In this document: positions 60,489 through 64,000 of the stretch, piece by piece
How positions within the stretch are numbered: position 1 is the first letter of the stretch
Layout: the number at the start of each line of letters is the position of its first letter
Assembly: GCA_034430895.1 (NCBI GenBank)
Contig: DAOUDW010000034.1
Coordinates: 1 to 64,000, forward strand
DNA from: WVZH01 sp034430895
GTDB lineage: Bacteria > Chloroflexota > Anaerolineae > Anaerolineales > E44-bin32
Direction: 5' to 3'
Length of the DNA stretch: 64,000 nucleotides
Translations under genes and position numbers: made by a program
Notes under the pieces: model-generated
What the model saw: the letters and a program-made list of their open reading frames with translations, nothing else
The model's database searches: none
What the model was told of the DNA's origin: nothing

Positions 60489-61496
60489 ATGCCACTATTT
60501 GGTAAAGACCTCGGAATCGATCTTGGTACAGTAAACACACTCATATGCGAAGGTGGTGAAATCGTGCTTCACGAGCCCACTATCGTCGCCATCGACATCG
60601 AGGAATTAAAAATTGTTGATGTCGGTCAGTCTGCTCGTGAGATGGATGGCAAGGTGCCTGAAGTCATCGAGGTCAGCCGTCCGATGCGAGACGGTGTTAT
60701 TGCGGATTTTGAAGTCACCCACCGTATGCTGGGCCATTTTGTGGAGAAGGTGTGTGGACCGGCGCGATTGTTCAAGCCGCGTTCGATGATCACGGTGCCG
60801 CTTGGTGCAACGAGCGTAGAGAGCCGAGCAGTTCATGAAGCAGCGCTGCAAGCCGGGAATCGTGAAGTCTTTTTGATCCAGGAGCCCTTGGCGGCGGCGA
60901 TCGGTGTGGGAATGCCGATCGCAACACCTTCGGGGAATTTGGTTGTCGTTCTGGGAGGGGGCGTCACACAGGCAGCGGTGATCGCTATGAGCAGTATTGT
61001 GGCACAGGATGCGGTTCGCATGGGCGGGATCAAACAAGACGAGGCGATTGCTTCGTATGTTCGCAAGAAGTATGGTTTGATTATTGGACCCAGAACTGCC
61101 GAGCAGGCCAAAATCCGCATCGGGGCTGCAATCCCGCAAGATCAGGATCAGACTTTGGAACTCCAAGGGCAGGATCAGGTGACAGGATTGCCACGCCCAG
61201 TCACGATCTCCACTCGTGAAGTGATCGAGGCGATTCATGAGGTGTTGCTAATGCAGATCAGTGCCATCCGTAATGTCCTCGAGCGGACTCCACCGGAGCT
61301 CGCCTCCGACGTCATCGACCGAGGTATGGTGATTTGTGGGGGCGGGGCACTATTACGCGGTATGGACAAGTGGCTCACCCGCGAGACAGGTGTGCCGGTG
61401 TATCTGGCCGAAGAGCCGGTGGCTTGTATCGCCAAGGGGGCAGCAAGGTCGATGGGCATGTTGGATCGTTTGTACCGCACACTGCCACAAGCTTAA
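60489..61496 (+). CDS. mreB: MreB-family actin-like protein with altered phosphate-2 motif
   Basis: MreB filaments guide cell-wall synthesis. Phosphate-1 loop GIDLGTVNTLI, MITVPLGATSVE, EPLAAAIG and GGGALLRGMDKWL identify it. The phosphate-2 motif, normally DIGGGTTE, reads VLGGGVTQA, losing the Asp and the catalytic Glu. So nucleotide hydrolysis may be impaired. 335 residues, of normal length. No mreC or mreD follows; the next feature is a hairpin array. Confidence 0.9.
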   Translation: MPLFGKDLGIDLGTVNTLICEGGEIVLHEPTIVAIDIEELKIVDVGQSAREMDGKVPEVIEVSRPMRDGVIADFEVTHRMLGHFVEKVCGPARLFKPRSMITVPLGATSVESRAVHEAALQAGNREVFLIQEPLAAAIGVGMPIATPSGNLVVVLGGGVTQAAVIAMSSIVAQDAVRMGGIKQDEAIASYVRKKYGLIIGPRTAEQAKIRIGAAIPQDQDQTLELQGQDQVTGLPRPVTISTREVIEAIHEVLLMQISAIRNVLERTPPELASDVIDRGMVICGGGALLRGMDKWLTRETGVPVYLAEEPVACIAKGAARSMGMLDRLYRTLPQA

Positions 61497-61528
61497 GCAT
61501 TTCGAAGATACCAGGAAGATTAATCATA

Positions 61529-61743
61529 CTGGCGACGGATAGACATCCGCCGCCAGCTGGTTAGGATGTTGGTTGCGGATATTCATCCGCAACCGATGCT
61601 TGGCAGATTTATATCTGCCGATCTTCGAAATAATTCATTGTAATAATAAATCAGGATATCTTTACCTCCTGGTATCCATCCGATCATGGAGATGAGCGGA
61701 TACATATCCGCTGATTATCGGCACCAGATGAATATCTGGCGCC
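61529..61743 (+). repeat. Array of five GAT-N4-ATC hairpins (R2 family)
   Basis: Five stem-loops at 61529-61556, 61571-61594, 61602-61619, 61695-61712 and 61720-61743. All end in GAT before and ATC after a 4-base loop (AGAC, ATTC, TTAT, ACAT, GAAT), while the outer stem sequences differ, so the stems are conserved as pairs, not as sequence. The second and third match 2013-2060. No gene lies in 61497-61817. Confidence 0.7.
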
Positions 61744-61758
61744 AACTTGATATTTCGT

Positions 61759-61803
61759 CCTGAGCGGAAGACCGAGTGAAACGAGGTCTGTAGTTGAAGG
61801 ATG
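61759..61803 (+). repeat. Dispersed repeat R3, copy b
   Basis: CCTGAGCGGAAGACCGAG then TGAAACGAGGTC. It matches 2081-2125 in reverse orientation. It sits directly after the hairpin array, as its partner sits next to hairpin copies near 2.0 kb. Confidence 0.5.
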
Positions 61804-61817
61804 GTTGAAAAGATGAG

Positions 61818-62435
61818 CTAGAGATAATAGGTCATATGCTGCAGGTGGAGGACGGGATCGATGTAAAGTACTCTTACGTTTTCGGGTACGGAAACCGAGG
61901 TCGGAGCGTAACACAGGATGGCCTGCACGCCCGCTTCTACCAATTGATCGGCGACCCCCTGTGCATCTGCTGTGGGGACAGCCAGCATGGCAACACGAAT
62001 ACCCATCTCCCGTATCATCGGGATCATCTCCTGAGTATCGCGAATCGTGAAGGGTCCGATGCGTTGTCCGATCTTCAGCGGATTGTTGTCGAAAGCAAGT
62101 TCGATGCGGAAGCCTCGATCCAGGAAACCTGCGTAATGGGCAACGGCACGCCCCAGGTCGCCGACACCGACCAGCGCGACTTTCCATACGTTTTCAACCT
62201 TTAGAATGCGCTGAAGTTGATCGGTGAGGAAATGAATGTCGTAGCCGGTACCCTGCTTGCCGAATTCACCAAATTGGGAGAGGTCTTTTCGAATTTGTGC
62301 GGAGGAAATTCCTAAACGATTACCCAATTCTTGCGAGGATGTGATATTTTCCCCCTCTGCAGCCATTTCCGTTAACGCACGCAGGTAGAGTGGTAATCGT
62401 CCAACTACAATGTCCGGTACTTCGGACGCGGACAT
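61818..62435 (-). CDS. rex: Redox-sensing transcriptional repressor Rex
   Basis: Rex senses the NADH/NAD ratio. An N-terminal winged helix with ITSSQELGNRLGISSAQIRKD and FGEFGKQGTGY is followed by the Rossmann domain (VALVGVGDLGRAVAHY), with FDNNPLKIG and the C-terminal domain-swapping helix. 205 residues. GGAGGGAAGT precedes ATG 62435; the longer frame to 62579 is rejected. It represses fermentative and respiratory genes in many Gram-positive and Chloroflexota-type bacteria. Confidence 0.93.
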   Translation of the reverse strand: MSASEVPDIVVGRLPLYLRALTEMAAEGENITSSQELGNRLGISSAQIRKDLSQFGEFGKQGTGYDIHFLTDQLQRILKVENVWKVALVGVGDLGRAVAHYAGFLDRGFRIELAFDNNPLKIGQRIGPFTIRDTQEMIPMIREMGIRVAMLAVPTADAQGVADQLVEAGVQAILCYAPTSVSVPENVRVLYIDPVLHLQHMTYYL

Positions 62436-62583
62436 ACTTCCCTCCGAGAATGGGTTTTCAAGCGCCAACTCTATCACAATCCAAGTTGCGGTGCAAATTC
62501 CACACAAAATAGTGTTCGAATCCGGAATGGATGCAGCTTTTTTTGGCGTTGAGTGGGTTTTTTCGGCGTTTGCTCGCACAAGG

Positions 62584-62589
62584 TATAAT
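62584..62589 (+). promoter_or_regulatory. -10 box TATAAT of obgE
   Basis: Perfect TATAAT about 40 bases before the ObgE start. The -35 region is weak. Confidence 0.45.
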
Positions 62590-62628
62590 CAAGCCGAGTA
62601 TTCGCAGCACTGGGAAGTGGGAACGCAT

Positions 62629-63894
62629 ATGTTTTTCGACGAAGCGAAAATCTTTGTTTTATCCGGACGGGGCGGGGATGGAATCGTGCATTTCCGACGG
62701 GAGAAGTATGTCCCCCGCGGCGGGCCGGATGGCGGCGATGGTGGCGCAGGGGGCGATGTAGTCCTAGAAGTGGATGGCAAGTTGAACACGCTGTCAGCCT
62801 TTCGACGTGCCAGCCATTTTAAAGCGGAAGCTGGTCGTCGAGGAGGAAGGTCGAATCAAACCGGTCGGAACGGAAAAGATGTGGTGGTCTCTGTGCCACT
62901 GGGAACCCTGGTGCGGGAGGAAGCATCGGGTGATCTGCTCGGTGATTTGGTACAGGATGGTGAACGATTGACCGTCGCTCATGGAGGAAGGGGCGGACGT
63001 GGAAATGCCCGCTATGCAACCTCGCGAAACCAAACGCCGCGCATGGCGGAGAAGGGGGCGCCAGGAGAAGAACGCTGGCTGCTGCTGGAATTACGTTTGA
63101 TCGCGGATATCGGCATTATCGGTGTTCCCAACGCGGGAAAATCGACCTTGCTCTCGGTGGTGACAAACGCGAAACCGAAAATCGCCGATTATCCATTTAC
63201 AACTCTAGCACCGAATTTAGGCGTTGCCCGCTTGGATGACGTCGATCTCGTACTGGCAGATATCCCCGGTTTGATCGAAGGCGCGCACAGCGGTGCGGGA
63301 TTGGGTTTCGATTTCTTGCGCCACATCCAGCGTACCAAGGTGCTCATTCATCTTATCGATGGGTTGTCTGCGGATCCGATCGCGGATTACTCACAGATTA
63401 ACGCCGAGTTGGCTTTATTCGATGAAAACCTGTCCAGGAAACCGCAGGTGGTCGCAGTGACCAAAATGGATCTCCCGGATGTAGAAGCACGTTGGCCGGA
63501 GCTTGAAAAGGAGTTTAGAAAGCTGGGCTGTCGAGAAGTGCGTGCCATCTCTTCGATCGATAAGCGGGGACTGCGGGAATTGCTGGGGAGCGCCAGGCGT
63601 GCGTTGGATGAAGTCGAGGTGCAACCAGAAGTAGATGAAGAACTGCCCGTTTATCGAGCCGAACCCGATTCTGCGGAATTCGAAATTACTCAATCGAAAG
63701 ATGGGGAATGGCGCGTGAAGGGCAGCGCCATCGAGCGCGCCGCCGCGATGACGTATTGGGAGTACGACGAAGCGGTACGCCGGTTCCAGCACTTACTCGA
63801 GCGGCTGGGAATTGAGGCGGCCTTGCGCGAAGCCGGAGCAGAGGATGGAGATACGATTCACATCGGGGAGCATGAACTCGAATGGCGAGAATGA
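62629..63894 (+). CDS. obgE: Obg GTPase
   Basis: The ribosome-assembly GTPase. The Gly-rich Obg fold (GGPDGGDGGAGGDV) comes first (1-158), then the G domain with GVPNAGKSTLL, ADIPGLIEG and VTKMD (about 160-330), and a C-terminal OCT domain (about 345-420) with AAMTYWEYDEAVRRFQ. 421 residues. GTGGGAA precedes ATG 62629; the frame from 62410 is not used. NadD overlaps its end, a frequent pairing. Confidence 0.95.
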   Translation: MFFDEAKIFVLSGRGGDGIVHFRREKYVPRGGPDGGDGGAGGDVVLEVDGKLNTLSAFRRASHFKAEAGRRGGRSNQTGRNGKDVVVSVPLGTLVREEASGDLLGDLVQDGERLTVAHGGRGGRGNARYATSRNQTPRMAEKGAPGEERWLLLELRLIADIGIIGVPNAGKSTLLSVVTNAKPKIADYPFTTLAPNLGVARLDDVDLVLADIPGLIEGAHSGAGLGFDFLRHIQRTKVLIHLIDGLSADPIADYSQINAELALFDENLSRKPQVVAVTKMDLPDVEARWPELEKEFRKLGCREVRAISSIDKRGLRELLGSARRALDEVEVQPEVDEELPVYRAEPDSAEFEITQSKDGEWRVKGSAIERAAAMTYWEYDEAVRRFQHLLERLGIEAALREAGAEDGDTIHIGEHELEWRE

Positions 63895-64000
63895 TTGGCG
63901 TACTCGGCGGCACGTTCGATCCGCCGCATCTGGGGCATCTGATCCTGGCCGAATTCGGCAGGGCTGCGTTTTCACTGGATGAAGTCCTCTGGGTACTCAC
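63882..64000 (+). CDS. nadD: Nicotinate-nucleotide adenylyltransferase (cut by window edge)
   Basis: The N-terminal 39 codons: MARMIGVLGGTFDPPHLGHL, with the HxGH nucleotidyl-transfer motif, characteristic of NadD, which makes nicotinate adenine dinucleotide. The start may be ATG 63882 or 63891. It overlaps obgE by 13 bases. The rest lies beyond position 64000. Confidence 0.9.
   Translation, partial: MARMIGVLGGTFDPPHLGHLILAEFGRAAFSLDEVLWVL

Overview
The window is a dense bacterial chromosome segment of middling GC content. It most resembles a Chloroflexota genome, probably of the Anaerolineae type, though that is an inference from gene content and not a phylogenetic result. The clues are many lipoproteins with Thr/Pro-rich linkers, a very large multi-GAF histidine kinase, an inositol-1-phosphate synthase, a Rex repressor, a GH1 glycosidase, a yabE-like gene close to rsmA, and a selenocysteine tRNA.

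Layout. 1-1475 (minus) is the start of a large secreted Ig-like protein with a structured leader. 1.7-2.1 kb is a repeat-rich gap. 2.2-9.7 kb (plus) is a tightly overlapping operon of two UvrD/AddAB-type helicase proteins, an Fe-S PD-(D/E)XK nuclease and an extended RecJ: a split recombination or end-processing machine. 9.7-15.6 kb (minus) holds the kinase and a membrane TPR protein. 15.6-20.0 kb (plus) holds cell-envelope proteins (LysM lipoprotein, GH1, M23 peptidase, TolB-like lipoprotein). 20.1-21.5 kb is an RNA- and repeat-rich island: tRNA-Ser, SRP RNA with a consensus promoter, a candidate structured RNA on the minus strand, dispersed repeats, and a c-di-GMP-I riboswitch with terminator but no intact target gene.

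22.4-31.0 kb (plus) is the most interesting block. A YabE-like protein and rsmA flank a cassette that looks like a remodelled dlt operon: a 46-residue DltX-like microprotein, a DltB-like MBOAT acyltransferase, a DltD-like SGNH protein, a second SGNH-like lipoprotein with Cys in place of the catalytic Ser, a DltC-like carrier protein and an adenylate-forming ligase that resembles fatty-acyl-AMP ligases more than DltA. Together they could activate an acyl group, load it on the carrier and transfer it to a surface polymer.

31-49.6 kb is mixed: a methyltransferase, a serine hydrolase with a PadR regulator, small zinc ribbons, a transglutaminase, a GT2, a Roadblock protein, DedA, PrsW, a DsbA-like/cyclophilin fusion, an SDR, tRNA-Sec, an M50 protease, an ABC-2 exporter, MscL, an ORF broken by an in-frame UGA, tRNA-Pro and a GAF kinase. 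49.7-64 kb is mostly core: inositol-phosphate synthase, an alcohol dehydrogenase, DUF72, YebC, RuvC, RuvA, ProC, the F1 ATPase genes alpha-gamma-beta-epsilon (no delta and no Fo genes in the window), a divergent MreB, a cluster of hairpins, Rex, ObgE and the start of NadD.
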